Assembly: GCA_027533185.1 (NCBI GenBank)
Contig: JAPZTS010000007.1
Coordinates: forward strand, 124,001-188,000
Source: Leptospira sp.
GTDB taxonomy: Bacteria > Spirochaetota > Leptospiria > Leptospirales > Leptospiraceae
DNA: 64,000 nucleotides
Direction: 5' to 3'
The notes beneath the pieces are model-generated. The model ran no database searches. It had not been told where the DNA came from and saw only the letters and a program-made list of their open reading frames with translations. The position numbers were made by a program, and so were the translations under genes. This document shows positions 1-8,859 of this stretch, in pieces. Every line of letters starts with the position of its first letter. The first letter of the stretch is position 1.

Positions 1-1799
1 GGAATCCCTTCCTTCTTTAGAATCTTGAGGGCATTGGTCGACTTAGATATTCCGTTACGAATTCGATAATCAAAACTCATATTTCCATCTAACTCTAATT
101 CTGTGAAGTGAAATTGTTTGGCCCAAGGAATTTCGCTTATCTTTAAATCATGAGTGGTGACAAAAACAATGGCACCTTTTGCTTTTAATGCAAATAACAA
201 CTCTCTCGTGGCTATATATCTTTCCTTTGAGTTGGTTCCCTTGAGTATTTCATCCAAAAATAAAATAGGAATCTGACGTTCCGAATCGGCAGATCGAAGA
301 ATCTCTGCAAGGCGGCGGACTTCCGAATAGAAAAAGGAAACTCCATCCTCCAGAGAATCTTGGGAACGGATTAAGGTATGGATTTGAAACGGAGGGAGAT
401 CCAATCCCTTCCCCGCAAACCTAGCGCCCGCCCGAGCTAACAGCAAGGAGACTGCCACCGAACGAAGATATGTGGTTTTACCGCTCATATTCGAACCTGT
501 TATTACGACCAAATCCCCTTTCGAAACTGCATCCAAAGGATTTTTAACTGCGATTTCTTTAGAAATTAATGGGTGAACCAACTCCTTTGCCTTCAGTTTG
601 TCTCCGTCGGAGAGATTTGGGAATTCGTATTCCGGGTTTAGGATCGAAAGGTTTACAAATGGCGAGAGAGAATCAAACTCGCGAATCTTATCCCAGTTCG
701 TATTCCAAGTTCCACCAAAGTTTTGAACCCATTTGGAAAATCCTTCTACCTTCCAAAGGTCCCAAAGAAAAATTCCATTCAAAAGAAAATGTGGAAGTGG
801 TGAAATCAAGATTTCAAAAGAATCACCTAAAATTTGAATGCGATTCAAATACTTTTTCGCTATCTTTTTTTCTCGAGATAGATAGAGAAACAAATGAGAA
901 AATTCAGTCGTAGTCTTTGAAATTCCGGCAATCTGCTTCCATATCTTAAGGGAATCCTTTCGGTAACTTAGGAATAAAAGAAGATTTACAAATAAAAGTA
1001 CAGTAAAAAGCGGAAGATTGAATACCAAAGAAAGGATTCCGTAAACCGGCGTTAGGATACTTAAGATCGGGAAAAACACTCGCAAAACCTTTCGAAATCC
1101 ACCGCTCCAAAATGAAACTGGTTTTACAGAAACCTCCCCGTCCCACTTGGCTCTCGGTTCTCTCACTTTTGCATGTAAGTGTTTTAAAAGGATGAAAGGC
1201 TGGAATTTTTTTCTTACATAAGTCTGGACCTTGAATTGACGTACTTGAACTTCTGAAAGTCCAGCCCCATTGTCTAATATAACATTTATAAAATCTGAAA
1301 ACCCTTGTTTGGTGGCTGTTGTGTCAAGGTAGGCAAAAAGTCCATTTTTATTGCACAAATCCAAGTCAATCGATAGAGGATGGTTTCTCACAGATTCCGG
1401 GTATTCCCAGGGTTCTCTGGATTGGATTTTTTTCAGGTTTACTGTTATTCTTGCTAGTTCCTGTTTTATAAAATAGGAATAAGCCTCCAAGGTATCAATT
1501 TGTGATTTGAGTTTTTGGTAGACTCTGACAAAAAGAAAAAAAGGTAGAAACAGTACGAAACCAAAAAGATAGAAAGAGAAACTAACTCTGACAAGGTAGA
1601 ATCCCAAAAATATGGAGAAAAAGGTTAAAAAATAAAATAAGCGAAAGCGAGAAAGCTTTTTGAGTTTGTTTTTGAGATTTGGAATTAGGATTCCAAGTTT
1701 GGATTCTCTTTTTTGAAAGAAAACAAAACTTGGATTATTGAAATAGAGGTCGTTCGTAATTTTCTTCTTCTCGTCTGGAGATCTCTGTGTCAAGGACAC
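1..1799 (-). CDS. MutS-like ATPase with membrane segments (C-terminal end beyond the window)
   Basis: The minus-strand frame is open from a GTG at 1799 to the window edge, so the C-terminus is missing. The end that is present carries a MutS-type ATPase: Walker A TGSNMSGKTTYLRS (about 520-480), a Walker B FLDEILKGTNS (about 275-240) and a VTTHD switch (about 160-145). The N-terminal half has two strongly hydrophobic stretches (about 1650-1530 and 1080-960) that look like paired membrane helices, and I see no mismatch-recognition domain I. The family is annotated as MutS-like, but this architecture argues against classical mismatch repair. A TGA two codons upstream of the GTG limits the start to GTG 1799 or TTG 1793. 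The start lies inside the small upstream gene, a 65-base overlap that suggests translational coupling. The role is unknown. Confidence 0.85.
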   Translation of the reverse strand, partial: MSLTQRSPDEKKKITNDLYFNNPSFVFFQKRESKLGILIPNLKNKLKKLSRFRLFYFLTFFSIFLGFYLVRVSFSFYLFGFVLFLPFFLFVRVYQKLKSQIDTLEAYSYFIKQELARITVNLKKIQSREPWEYPESVRNHPLSIDLDLCNKNGLFAYLDTTATKQGFSDFINVILDNGAGLSEVQVRQFKVQTYVRKKFQPFILLKHLHAKVREPRAKWDGEVSVKPVSFWSGGFRKVLRVFFPILSILTPVYGILSLVFNLPLFTVLLFVNLLLFLSYRKDSLKIWKQIAGISKTTTEFSHLFLYLSREKKIAKKYLNRIQILGDSFEILISPLPHFLLNGIFLWDLWKVEGFSKWVQNFGGTWNTNWDKIREFDSLSPFVNLSILNPEYEFPNLSDGDKLKAKELVHPLISKEIAVKNPLDAVSKGDLVVITGSNMSGKTTYLRSVAVSLLLARAGARFAGKGLDLPPFQIHTLIRSQDSLEDGVSFFYSEVRRLAEILRSADSERQIPILFLDEILKGTNSKERYIATRELLFALKAKGAIVFVTTHDLKISEIPWAKQFHFTELELDGNMSFDYRIRNGISKSTNALKILKKEGI

Positions 1800-1965
1800 G
1801 AATCAAACTACCAAGATCATTTAGTACCCATTTGTCGATAAGGCGTCCTTTTTCTCGTCCTGACCATTTGTTTAGGAACAAAAATCCAAAAAGATCTTCG
1901 CCATATTCGTAGGCAACAAAACGGCCGTTCCTTCTTCCCGTTGAATTTTCCAATCGAATCGTCAT
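1735..1965 (-). CDS. Small hypothetical protein, possibly WGR-like
   Basis: This 76-residue frame lies directly upstream of and overlaps the MutS-like gene. I do not recognise it with certainty. The order of features (NGRFVAYEYGEDLFGF, then a W-x-G-R-type turn, KWSGREKGRLI, then a helix ending in basic residues before NYERPLF) resembles the short WGR domain found in some nucleic-acid-associated proteins. That is inference from pattern only. No good ribosome binding site is visible before the ATG. The overlap with the next gene and the sensible domain-like composition are the reasons for accepting it. A competing frame (1817-2050, same strand) is rich in Phe, Lys and Cys with no protein-like pattern and was rejected. 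Confidence 0.55.
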   Translation of the reverse strand: MTIRLENSTGRRNGRFVAYEYGEDLFGFLFLNKWSGREKGRLIDKWVLNDLGSLIRVLDTEISRREEENYERPLFQ

Positions 1966-2133
1966 AAATCTTGTACCAAGAATCAGAGAAAAAAAAATAG
2001 TACAAGCAATTTTTTTTGCTAAAGGATTTTCCAGTACTCACGATACTCATATCGGGGAAAGGATAACTGCCACGGACGGCGGAAAACCCTTACAGAAAAA
2101 AAACCCACGAACCAACAAGCACGGAGGCTTACC

Positions 2134-2346
2134 ATGGATTTTTATCCCGAAATGAACCTAGAGTTTAAAAGCTCTTTTGCCCACACAAACCAGTTTTACG
2201 CCAATACGGACGACAATTCCCTTCTCCCTAAAAAAGGCCTTGTTGCCCGAAATCTCCTCAATCTAGAGCAGATGAAAAAACTCAAAGAAATCCGCAAACG
2301 CCATCTTAAAAAATCAGCTCAGCGGGATAATTTTATTTGGGACTAA
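2134..2346 (+). CDS. Small conserved-looking hypothetical protein
   Basis: This 70-residue protein is preceded by a strong GGAGG ribosome binding site 7 bases before the ATG. The N-terminal half is polar and acidic. The C-terminal half (about residues 43-66) is a strongly basic amphipathic helix (EQMKKLKEIRKRHLKK). There is no signal peptide, membrane segment or cysteine motif. It stands about 80 bases before the acyl-CoA ligase in the same direction, with what looks like separate expression since the gap contains a TTGACC-type hexamer near 2373. I do not recognise the family and do not assign a function. The good ribosome binding site is the main support. Confidence 0.65.
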   Translation: MDFYPEMNLEFKSSFAHTNQFYANTDDNSLLPKKGLVARNLLNLEQMKKLKEIRKRHLKKSAQRDNFIWD

Positions 2347-2427
2347 ACTGATCCTAATTTCTGTAAAAATCTCTTGACCGTCTAAAAGTTTGACAATATT
2401 CTAAAGACCGCTTTTAGATGGAGAGAT

Positions 2428-4476
2428 ATGGCAAACAACCTTGCAGAAGTTTATAAAGAATCCGCCGAAAAATTCGGACCAAGACCTGCGTTCTGGTATA
2501 AAAACGCGCAGAAGGAATACACAGCCCTCACTTACAAAGAGCTCTACGAAGATGGTTTAGCTCTGGCTGAGGCCCTTGTAGACTTGGGTGTAAAAGCAAG
2601 AGACCATGTTGGTGTTTTGGCCGACAATCGGGTTGAGTGGATAGTCGCTGACTGTGCGGTACTCTTAGCTGGCTGTGCCAACGTTCCCAGAGGCTCTGAT
2701 ATCACGGATTCAGAAATTGTCTATATTTTGAACCACTCGGAAGCAAAGGTTGTCTTCCTCGAAAACGATAAGGTTTACGAAAAGTTCAAAAACAACAAAT
2801 CCCAGCTAAAGACTGTTAAGACCATCATTATTATGGACAAAGATTCCAAACTCAAAGCCAGTGCGGGACTCATCCATTTCCAAGACCTCCTCAAAAAAGG
2901 CCGAGACCTTCGAGCCAAAGGCAAAAAGGAAGCCGAAAAGCGAATGGCTGGAATCAAACCAGATGACCTATTCACTTTAATCTATACTTCAGGAACAACT
3001 GGAATGCCAAAGGGTGTAATGCTTATGCACTCCAATATGATCCACCAGATGCATTACGTGGTTCCCAAAGTAGCCAAGGTTACACCAGACGATCGTATGC
3101 TTTCCATTCTTCCTGTTTGGCATATCTTTGAAAGAGTGGTTGAATACTTTGCGATCATTAACGGCGGTTCTACGTATTATACGAAAGTAACAGAACTTCG
3201 TAACGATATTCAAAAAGCAAGACCAACCTTTATGGCTTCTGCACCACGGGTTTGGGAAAGTATCTACAATGGAATCTACACAAAGATCAACGATCCTAAA
3301 CAAACTCCACCCGTGCGAAGGCTTCTCTTCAATGTCGCCTACTTTTTTTCAAAACACTACTATGCATCGATTCGGTTTTTAAAGGGACTCGAAGTAGACT
3401 ACGAAGGAAGAAATCCGGTCCAATCCCTGCTTATGGGAATTGTCTCGATTCTAAAACTTCTACTCACTGGTCCTTTTACGGTAACAGCCGTTTCACTACT
3501 TATAGCACTATTTGCCCTCCCAGAAGGAAGCGCATTGAAAACTCCGCTCTATACCCTTGCGGGTCTTGGAGTACTCTTTAATTCGTTAACGCTCGATCGA
3601 ATCGTACTTTCCAAAATCCGCCAAGCAACAGGTGGCCACCTACGTGCTACCCTATCTGGTGGAGGTGCTCTACAAAAACACGTGGATGCTTTCTTTATGG
3701 ATATTGGGATAACGGTTTTGGAAGGATATGGGATGACAGAAACGGGTCCAGTGATCTCAGCTCGAACTTTCGAGCGACCGATTATGGGTTCTGTCGGTGA
3801 TGTTGTTCAACTAAGCCAAGTTCAAATCCGTGACGAATCTGGAAATGTTCTCTGCCATATCGATGACAAACGCAATATTTTGAGTGGTAAGATGGGCGTA
3901 AAAGGGGTTGTCCACCTGAAAGGGCCTCAGATCATGAAAGGCTATTACAAAAATCCGGACGTTACAAAAAAGACAATCGTAGATGGTTGGATGAATACAG
4001 GTGATATTGGTATGGTAAATTTCAAAAAAACCATCACCCTGACTGGTCGCGCCAAAGACACAATTGTATTACTGGGTGGTGAAAACGTAGAGCCAGTTCC
4101 TATCGAAAATAAGATCGATGAGTCACCGTATATCAAACAGTCGATGGTAGTTGGACAAGACCAAAAAGTTCTTGGTGCCATCATTGTTCCTGATTTTGAT
4201 ATGTTGGTACCTTGGGCAGAAGAAAATGGAATCTCGGATACCAAACCTGAAAAATTGATAGCCAATCCGAAGGTTGTCGATTTCTACAAAAAAGAAGTTA
4301 GAAACTACAACAGTGTGAAAACTGGATTCAAAAACTTTGAGCAAGTACAATATGTAACTCTCGTGACAAAACCATTTGAAGTTGGTGACGAACTCACAAA
4401 CCTCATGAAGATGAAGCGGCACGTAATTACAGAAAAATACAAAGACAGAATTTTGGAGCTCTACAAAAACAGTTAG
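2428..4476 (+). CDS. Long-chain fatty acyl-CoA synthetase (AMP-forming)
   Basis: This 682-residue member of the ANL superfamily activates a fatty acid with ATP and CoA through an acyl-adenylate. The AMP-binding P-loop [13 protein letters not shown] is at residues 186-198. The GYGMTETGP motif follows near 435, and the hinge and nucleotide-contact region ([10 protein letters not shown], then LTGRAKD) lies near 520-545. About residues 335-395 form an insertion with hydrophobic stretches, probably membrane-associated, which is consistent with a membrane-bound ligase. GGAGAG precedes the ATG. The stop is one base from the next start, so it is cotranscribed with the enoyl-CoA hydratase, fitting fatty acid degradation or uptake. 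Substrate chain length cannot be read from the sequence. Confidence 0.93.
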   Translation: MANNLAEVYKESAEKFGPRPAFWYKNAQKEYTALTYKELYEDGLALAEALVDLGVKARDHVGVLADNRVEWIVADCAVLLAGCANVPRGSDITDSEIVYILNHSEAKVVFLENDKVYEKFKNNKSQLKTVKTIIIMDKDSKLKASAGLIHFQDLLKKGRDLRAKGKKEAEKRMAGIKPDDLFTLIYTSGTTGMPKGVMLMHSNMIHQMHYVVPKVAKVTPDDRMLSILPVWHIFERVVEYFAIINGGSTYYTKVTELRNDIQKARPTFMASAPRVWESIYNGIYTKINDPKQTPPVRRLLFNVAYFFSKHYYASIRFLKGLEVDYEGRNPVQSLLMGIVSILKLLLTGPFTVTAVSLLIALFALPEGSALKTPLYTLAGLGVLFNSLTLDRIVLSKIRQATGGHLRATLSGGGALQKHVDAFFMDIGITVLEGYGMTETGPVISARTFERPIMGSVGDVVQLSQVQIRDESGNVLCHIDDKRNILSGKMGVKGVVHLKGPQIMKGYYKNPDVTKKTIVDGWMNTGDIGMVNFKKTITLTGRAKDTIVLLGGENVEPVPIENKIDESPYIKQSMVVGQDQKVLGAIIVPDFDMLVPWAEENGISDTKPEKLIANPKVVDFYKKEVRNYNSVKTGFKNFEQVQYVTLVTKPFEVGDELTNLMKMKRHVITEKYKDRILELYKNS

Positions 4477-4477
4477 T

Positions 4478-5254
4478 ATGACTCCTTTTGCTGAAAACTT
4501 TCATGGAGACCGCATCTTGGAAATCAGGATGCAGTCCAATGAAAAAAACACATTTGATTTTGAAGCCTTTCTCCTATTCCAAGAAATCCTAAACAAACAC
4601 GCGAACAACCCAAACTTACGTGTTTTACTCTTCACGTCTGCCCAGACTCAGTTCTTTTCCAATGGAATTGAACCAACTTTGATGTATGGAAAGTCAGAAG
4701 CGGATGTAAGAAAGTCCGTTGAACAGTTGTTAAGAACAGCCCAGACCTACTTCCATTTCCCCGTTCCAACTATCGCTGTGATTAATGGCCATTGTATGGC
4801 GGCAGGTGCCGTGTTTGCGTTGTTTTCAGACTATCGCTACATGGTGGACAAGGGTGGAAGGATTGGTTTTTCCGAAGCCATTGTCGGGCTCAATTTTCCA
4901 TCCATACCTACCGTTGTTTTACAAGATTTAGTTGGTGTTACAGCAACTCGTGACTTACTTTTCACAGGCAAACAAATGAAAGGTGCAGAAGCTAAAGAAA
5001 TTGGACTTGTGGACGAACTTTTCTCTGCGGAAGATCTGTATCCACAGGCTATGAAATTTGCGGAATCACTGTCCAAACTTACTTACAATTCTAGTCGTGG
5101 AATGAAGTCTGCGATGCGAGAACCATATCGTTCTCGAATGGAAGCGCTGTTTTCTTCGGATGCGGATCTATTTACAAAAGTGATTCTATCGCCTGATGGA
5201 CAAGAAGGGTTTTTATCTCTCATCGAAAAACGAAGGCCAAAATTTGTGACGTAA
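4478..5254 (+). CDS. Enoyl-CoA hydratase/isomerase family protein
   Basis: This 258-residue crotonase-fold protein has a typical family length. The oxyanion-hole region PVPTIAVINGHCMAAG lies near residues 95-115. The second part of the active-site region (GRIGFSEAIVGLNFP) is near 127-141, and it keeps the Glu found in this position of many hydratases. The ATG is one base after the ligase stop, so the two are translationally coupled. Together they suggest beta-oxidation-type handling of acyl-CoA. Crotonase members catalyse hydration, isomerisation or hydrolysis of acyl-CoA, and the exact reaction here is not resolved. The AraC regulator follows after three bases. Confidence 0.9.
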   Translation: MTPFAENFHGDRILEIRMQSNEKNTFDFEAFLLFQEILNKHANNPNLRVLLFTSAQTQFFSNGIEPTLMYGKSEADVRKSVEQLLRTAQTYFHFPVPTIAVINGHCMAAGAVFALFSDYRYMVDKGGRIGFSEAIVGLNFPSIPTVVLQDLVGVTATRDLLFTGKQMKGAEAKEIGLVDELFSAEDLYPQAMKFAESLSKLTYNSSRGMKSAMREPYRSRMEALFSSDADLFTKVILSPDGQEGFLSLIEKRRPKFVT

Positions 5255-5257
5255 CGT

Positions 5258-6007
5258 GTGTCTCAAATGTATGATCCCGTCAAAGATGGAATCCACAAAA
5301 AGGTAACAGGGGTTCATTTTTCTGAAATCCAACCACCTCAGGAATTCAAACATTTAATTCATAGTTTTTGGGAAATCAAAACCAATCATCATTTAGATGA
5401 AGATTTTGTTTTGCATGTGATTCCAGATTCTTGTGTAAATATTTTACTCAATGTTTTGGAGCCTGAGATTGCCGCCATCACAATGCGTAAGACAGAGTAT
5501 GTTGCGTTAAACTTAGGAAGGTCGTTTCACTATTCAGGGATCCAACTGTTGCCGGGAATGTGGAATGGCGATCCAAATGAAATTCATTATGGTTTTGTAA
5601 ATTCACCATATAATGGAAATTTGCCTTTAGTGGAAGTAGCTAAAAAACTGAAAGGTTTGACATTTCCAGATTATATTCCCATCTTTTCCGATCTTGTTTC
5701 AAAACTTTGGAAAGAAAAAATCATCATTCATAACGAAGTACTTAGCCGAATTCTACTAGATATCGATGAGATCGAATCCGTGGAAGAAATGGCTGCAAAT
5801 GTGAACCTTTCCCCAAGGCAATTGCAAAGGAAAATCAAACAATCAACTGGATTTTCACCCCACGATCTTTTAAAAATCTTACGACTACAAAAATCCTTCA
5901 AAGGAAATTACCTAGACCACTACGTAGATCAATCCCACTTCATTCACTCTTTTAAAAAAATAACTGGTTATACCCCAAAAGAATTTTTCAAACACTTTGA
6001 TGTCTGA
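5258..6007 (+). CDS. AraC-family transcriptional regulator
   Basis: This 249-residue protein carries an AraC/XylS DNA-binding domain in its last 90 residues. The first helix-turn-helix is around SVEEMAANVNLSPRQLQRKIKQSTG, and the second ends in the hallmark SHFIHSFKKITGYTPKEFFK. The N-terminal region, with a FWEIKTNH start, resembles the small sensing domain found in AraC proteins of the DUF6597 type. The start is the GTG at 5258 or the ATG three codons later at 5267. It directly follows the hydratase stop, so it may be cotranscribed with the fatty acid genes and regulate them, which is inference. Confidence 0.88.
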   Translation: MSQMYDPVKDGIHKKVTGVHFSEIQPPQEFKHLIHSFWEIKTNHHLDEDFVLHVIPDSCVNILLNVLEPEIAAITMRKTEYVALNLGRSFHYSGIQLLPGMWNGDPNEIHYGFVNSPYNGNLPLVEVAKKLKGLTFPDYIPIFSDLVSKLWKEKIIIHNEVLSRILLDIDEIESVEEMAANVNLSPRQLQRKIKQSTGFSPHDLLKILRLQKSFKGNYLDHYVDQSHFIHSFKKITGYTPKEFFKHFDV

Positions 6008-6087
6008 TTTCTACAATACCTAAACTTTGAATTCGGCTATATTGATACTAACTTCAACAAGTACTTTAAACAAGGTAGGTTTAGTTT

Positions 6088-6468
6088 ATGTCAATTCCCA
6101 ATGCAATCGGCTGGTTTGATATCTATGTCGACGATTTAAAACGAGCAAAAAAATTTTACGAAAAAGTCTTTGAACAAGAATTAGTTGAGTTAAAGGATCC
6201 AACAGGCGAAACTCAGATGTTTTCTTTCCAGGGTGATCGAAATGCGTACGGAGCCTCAGGGGCTCTTGTGAAATCCGCCTATGCAAAGCCCGGTGGAGGG
6301 GGAAGTATGATCTACTTCAGTGTATTTGATTGTGCACTCACAGAAAAAAAAGTAAACTCTGCGGGAGGAAAAATCATCCGACCAAAATTTTCTATAGGGG
6401 AATTTGGATTTGTTACGATCTGTGAAGACACGGAAGGAAACACAATAGGTCTGAACTCAATGAATTAA
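6088..6468 (+). CDS. VOC (glyoxalase/bleomycin resistance) family protein
   Basis: This 126-residue single-domain VOC protein begins with the family-typical GWFDIYVDDLKRAKKFYEKVF. The C-terminal half has the second beta-alpha-beta unit (MIYFSVFDC, then FGFVTICEDTEGNTIGL). The conserved Glu before GNTIGL is the usual metal ligand position. The family includes glyoxalases, dioxygenases and antibiotic-binding proteins, and the substrate cannot be told. The protein resembles the small VOC proteins with a GGGGS linker between halves. GGTAGG upstream can serve as ribosome binding site. It sits 80 bases after the AraC gene, in its own or a shared transcript. Confidence 0.87.
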   Translation: MSIPNAIGWFDIYVDDLKRAKKFYEKVFEQELVELKDPTGETQMFSFQGDRNAYGASGALVKSAYAKPGGGGSMIYFSVFDCALTEKKVNSAGGKIIRPKFSIGEFGFVTICEDTEGNTIGLNSMN

Positions 6469-6520
6469 GTTTTTGAAAAAACGTAGATCCGACGGATGAT
6501 TTTGGATCTTCGGAGATACG

Positions 6521-6566
6521 GATGGTGGATTGATAGTTCTGATTTTTTACAGATCAATCTACCATC
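6521..6566. terminator. Long inverted repeat, probable terminator hairpin
   Basis: GATGGTGGATTGAT at 6521-6534 pairs with ATCAATCTACCATC at 6553-6566 with one mismatch, and the flanking ATAC and GTAT can extend the stem. The 18-base loop contains a run of six T. It lies between the VOC gene and the arsenosugar genes. The lack of a T-tract right after the stem makes this a less than standard intrinsic terminator. Confidence 0.5.
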
Positions 6567-6675
6567 GTATACAGTTTGTTTAATATCCACATCAATACAT
6601 TCCTGATCTGGATTCCATCTTTCCCACTTATGTTGACTCTAGAAACATCCATGTGAGGCTAAACAAAAAGAGGAT

Positions 6676-7017
6676 ATGATGGCAGAAAATCACTATTATA
6701 ATGCAAAAGACTTGGGAAAATTTGGCGAAATCGGACGAACCAATCCTGCACTCGCTGATAAATTCTTTGGATACTATAATGCCGTTATGGCAGAAGGGGC
6801 ATTATCGGAGAGGGAGAAAGCATTGATCGCTCTTGCTGTCGCACACGCATTAAAATGTCCATATTGCATAGATGCCTACACTACAACTTCACTCCAAAAA
6901 GGAGCTGATGAAGCACAAATGAACGAGGCAGTTCATGTTGCAGCAGCAATGGCGGCAGGTATCAGTTTAGTACATAGCGTGCAAATGCAGAACAAAATCG
7001 ACGAACTTTCTTTTTAA
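6676..7017 (+). CDS. Arsenosugar-biosynthesis-associated peroxidase-like protein (AhpD/CMD fold)
   Basis: This 113-residue protein of the carboxymuconolactone decarboxylase/AhpD fold has its redox CxxC at C61 and C64 (HALKCPYCIDAYT), followed by the family-typical ADEAQMNEAVHVAAAMAAG helix. Its identity as the arsenosugar-associated subfamily rests on the neighbour: the ArsS-type radical SAM gene begins two bases after its stop. It could supply reducing power or protect the radical enzyme, which is inference. GAGG stands before the ATG; the start is ATG 6676 or the next codon. Confidence 0.88.
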   Translation: MMAENHYYNAKDLGKFGEIGRTNPALADKFFGYYNAVMAEGALSEREKALIALAVAHALKCPYCIDAYTTTSLQKGADEAQMNEAVHVAAAMAAGISLVHSVQMQNKIDELSF

Positions 7018-7019
7018 TC

Positions 7020-7994
7020 ATGGATGTAGTTGAACAACTTTCCACCTTACAATCGTATTCGGGAAAAAATTTCTTGAATACTGTTGGAAAATCAATCCAA
7101 GCAAGATCGATAAAAACATTCCAAATCAATGTTGGTAAGTGGTGTAACCAGGCTTGTCGACATTGCCATGTAGATGCATCTCCCATCCGAACAGAAATGA
7201 TGGATTTGGAAACGATCGAACTGTGTTTGGAAGTCATCCAAAAAACTCCTGGAATTGAGATCGTCGATATTACAGGTGGAGCTCCCGAAGGAAATCCAAA
7301 CTTCAAAAAACTTGTATTAGGCGCAAAAAAATCAGGTAAACATGTCATTGATCGTTGTAATCTTACAATTTTAGAAGAACCAGGTTACGATTGGTTGGCG
7401 CCATTTTTAGCCGAAAATGAGGTTGAGATTATCTCATCCCTTCCCTCTATGATTGAATCTACAACAGACAACCAAAGAGGAAAAGGTGTATTTTCAAAAT
7501 CCATTTCTGCTCTTAAAAAATTAAATGCTTTAGGTTATGGAACAAATCTTCCATTAAACTTGGTATATAATCCGAACGGACTTTTTTTAAGTGTTGGACA
7601 ATCAATTTTAGAAAAAGAATATAAAGATACTTTAATTAAGAAATATGGCATTCATTTCCATAACTTATATTGCATTAACAATCTCCCTCTCAATCGATTT
7701 TTATCTGCGTTGATCCGTGGAAACAAATTCGAAATGTACATGGATACATTAGTCAATGCATTCAATCCCGCAACGATTAGTGGTCTTATGTGTTTGGATC
7801 AGATTTCAGTTGGATACGATGGAAGTGTTTACGACTGCGACTTCAATCAAATGTTGGAATTAAAAGCAAAACCATTTTCGCATATTCGAGATTTTGATTT
7901 ACAAACCTTTCTTTCTCGAAGTATTGCCGTGGCAAACCACTGCTATGGATGCACAGCGGGTGCAGGTTCCAGCTGTGGGGGAGAAATTGCTTAA
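7020..7994 (+). CDS. arsS: Arsenosugar biosynthesis radical SAM protein ArsS
   Basis: This 324-residue radical SAM enzyme has the [4Fe-4S] motif CxxxCxxC at C42, C46 and C49 (WCNQACRHCHVDASP). TGGAPEGNP near residues 80-88 is the SAM-contacting region. The C-terminal cysteine-rich tail (CYGCTAGAGSSCGGE) is typical of ArsS and probably binds an extra cluster. ArsS is known to transfer a 5'-deoxyadenosyl group to dimethylated arsenic on the way to arsenosugars. The AhpD-like gene two bases upstream is its usual partner. No arsenic methyltransferase (ArsM) is visible nearby, so that step would have to be encoded elsewhere. Confidence 0.92.
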   Translation: MDVVEQLSTLQSYSGKNFLNTVGKSIQARSIKTFQINVGKWCNQACRHCHVDASPIRTEMMDLETIELCLEVIQKTPGIEIVDITGGAPEGNPNFKKLVLGAKKSGKHVIDRCNLTILEEPGYDWLAPFLAENEVEIISSLPSMIESTTDNQRGKGVFSKSISALKKLNALGYGTNLPLNLVYNPNGLFLSVGQSILEKEYKDTLIKKYGIHFHNLYCINNLPLNRFLSALIRGNKFEMYMDTLVNAFNPATISGLMCLDQISVGYDGSVYDCDFNQMLELKAKPFSHIRDFDLQTFLSRSIAVANHCYGCTAGAGSSCGGEIA

Positions 7995-8443
7995 ATGTCT
8001 ATCCAAGTCTCGGCAGGAAAACCAATCATCGCAACTTTGTAAAGCGGATATCATGGATCAATTAGAGATCATCGAATCAGGTGCTTCCTTAGAATCTGCA
8101 AAAGGAATTTTGATCCTCTGGCCTAGTACGGGAGGCAACGCCGGGAGCTTTCGAATCCGTGTTGAGTCACTTTCGAGTGTTCTTACCAAAAGAAGACCAT
8201 TGGTTCCCGATGGAACTGACACTAGAATTTGCAAAGTCAAGTGGTTGGGAATTTGCATTCATCGAAAATGCGCCAGATCATTTTTTTTCCTCATCTTTTC
8301 TCTCCGTTTGGAATCTTATCAAAATGGATCTAAAGAAAAAGACTATCAGATAATTTTCTTTTGTTTACAAAAGAAAATTGGCATTTACCCTCATTTCATT
8401 CTATATCACGTTCTGAAAAATGAATTAAATTTGAGGTATACCA
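7995..8443 (+). pseudogene. Degenerate coding stretch after arsS
   Basis: An ATG directly follows the arsS stop but its frame ends after 16 codons. Two other plus-strand frames are open over parts of this stretch (about 8012-8290 and 8159-8353) and each contains protein-like pieces, such as LPKEDHWFPMELTLEFAKSSG in the second. Neither has a ribosome binding site or a recognisable complete domain. The pattern fits a third gene of the arsenosugar operon that has decayed by frameshifts, or a recombination scar. The original product cannot be named. Confidence 0.35.
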
Positions 8444-8851
8444 TTGGAAACAATCTACTATTCCCTATTAGGTTACGTTAGTTGGGCACTTGTTCTCGGC
8501 TTTTCTTTAATTACTCTGCGAAGCCTTCAGGTTTTACTTGGCAAAAAAAAATCAAACGAGTTCCCGGCAGGTATTCCGCATGGCAGTCCTTTTGAATGGA
8601 GACTCAACCGGGCCCATTTGAATACTCTGGAAAACCTTCCGATCTTTCTAAGTATCGTTTTTGTGATTGTAAGCCTCGGTAAAATCGACGACTTTGTCAA
8701 TACTGCCAGTATAGTGGTTGTTATCTCAAGAATTTGCCAATCTACCATCCATTTGATTTCTACTTCTGTCTGGATGGTAAACTTTCGATTTACATTTTAT
8801 ATGATACAAAATTTTACATACGCGGTTGTAATTGGAAGAATAGTGGCGTAA
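8444..8851 (+). CDS. MAPEG family membrane protein
   Basis: This 135-residue protein has four hydrophobic segments and the MAPEG signature WRLNRAHLNTLENLP near residues 50-65 (family pattern N-x-R-x-x-R-A-H-x-N-x-x-E-N). MAPEG proteins are small membrane glutathione- or leukotriene-related transferases; bacterial members are mostly uncharacterised. The start is a TTG at 8444, chosen because GAGG lies 7 bases upstream (8433-8436) and because the first membrane helix begins right after it. The length is normal for bacterial members. Confidence 0.87.
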   Translation: METIYYSLLGYVSWALVLGFSLITLRSLQVLLGKKKSNEFPAGIPHGSPFEWRLNRAHLNTLENLPIFLSIVFVIVSLGKIDDFVNTASIVVVISRICQSTIHLISTSVWMVNFRFTFYMIQNFTYAVVIGRIVA

Positions 8852-8859
8852 GTAATATC

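Noticed and set aside
1817..2050. Alternative minus-strand frame near the WGR-like gene
   Set aside because: Rich in Phe, Lys and Cys with no pattern; it is the shadow of the accepted frame.
7894..8481. A 195-codon open frame running from inside arsS through the gap
   Set aside because: It overlaps arsS in another frame, has no ribosome binding site and no domain-like sequence. It is treated as part of the degenerate stretch.
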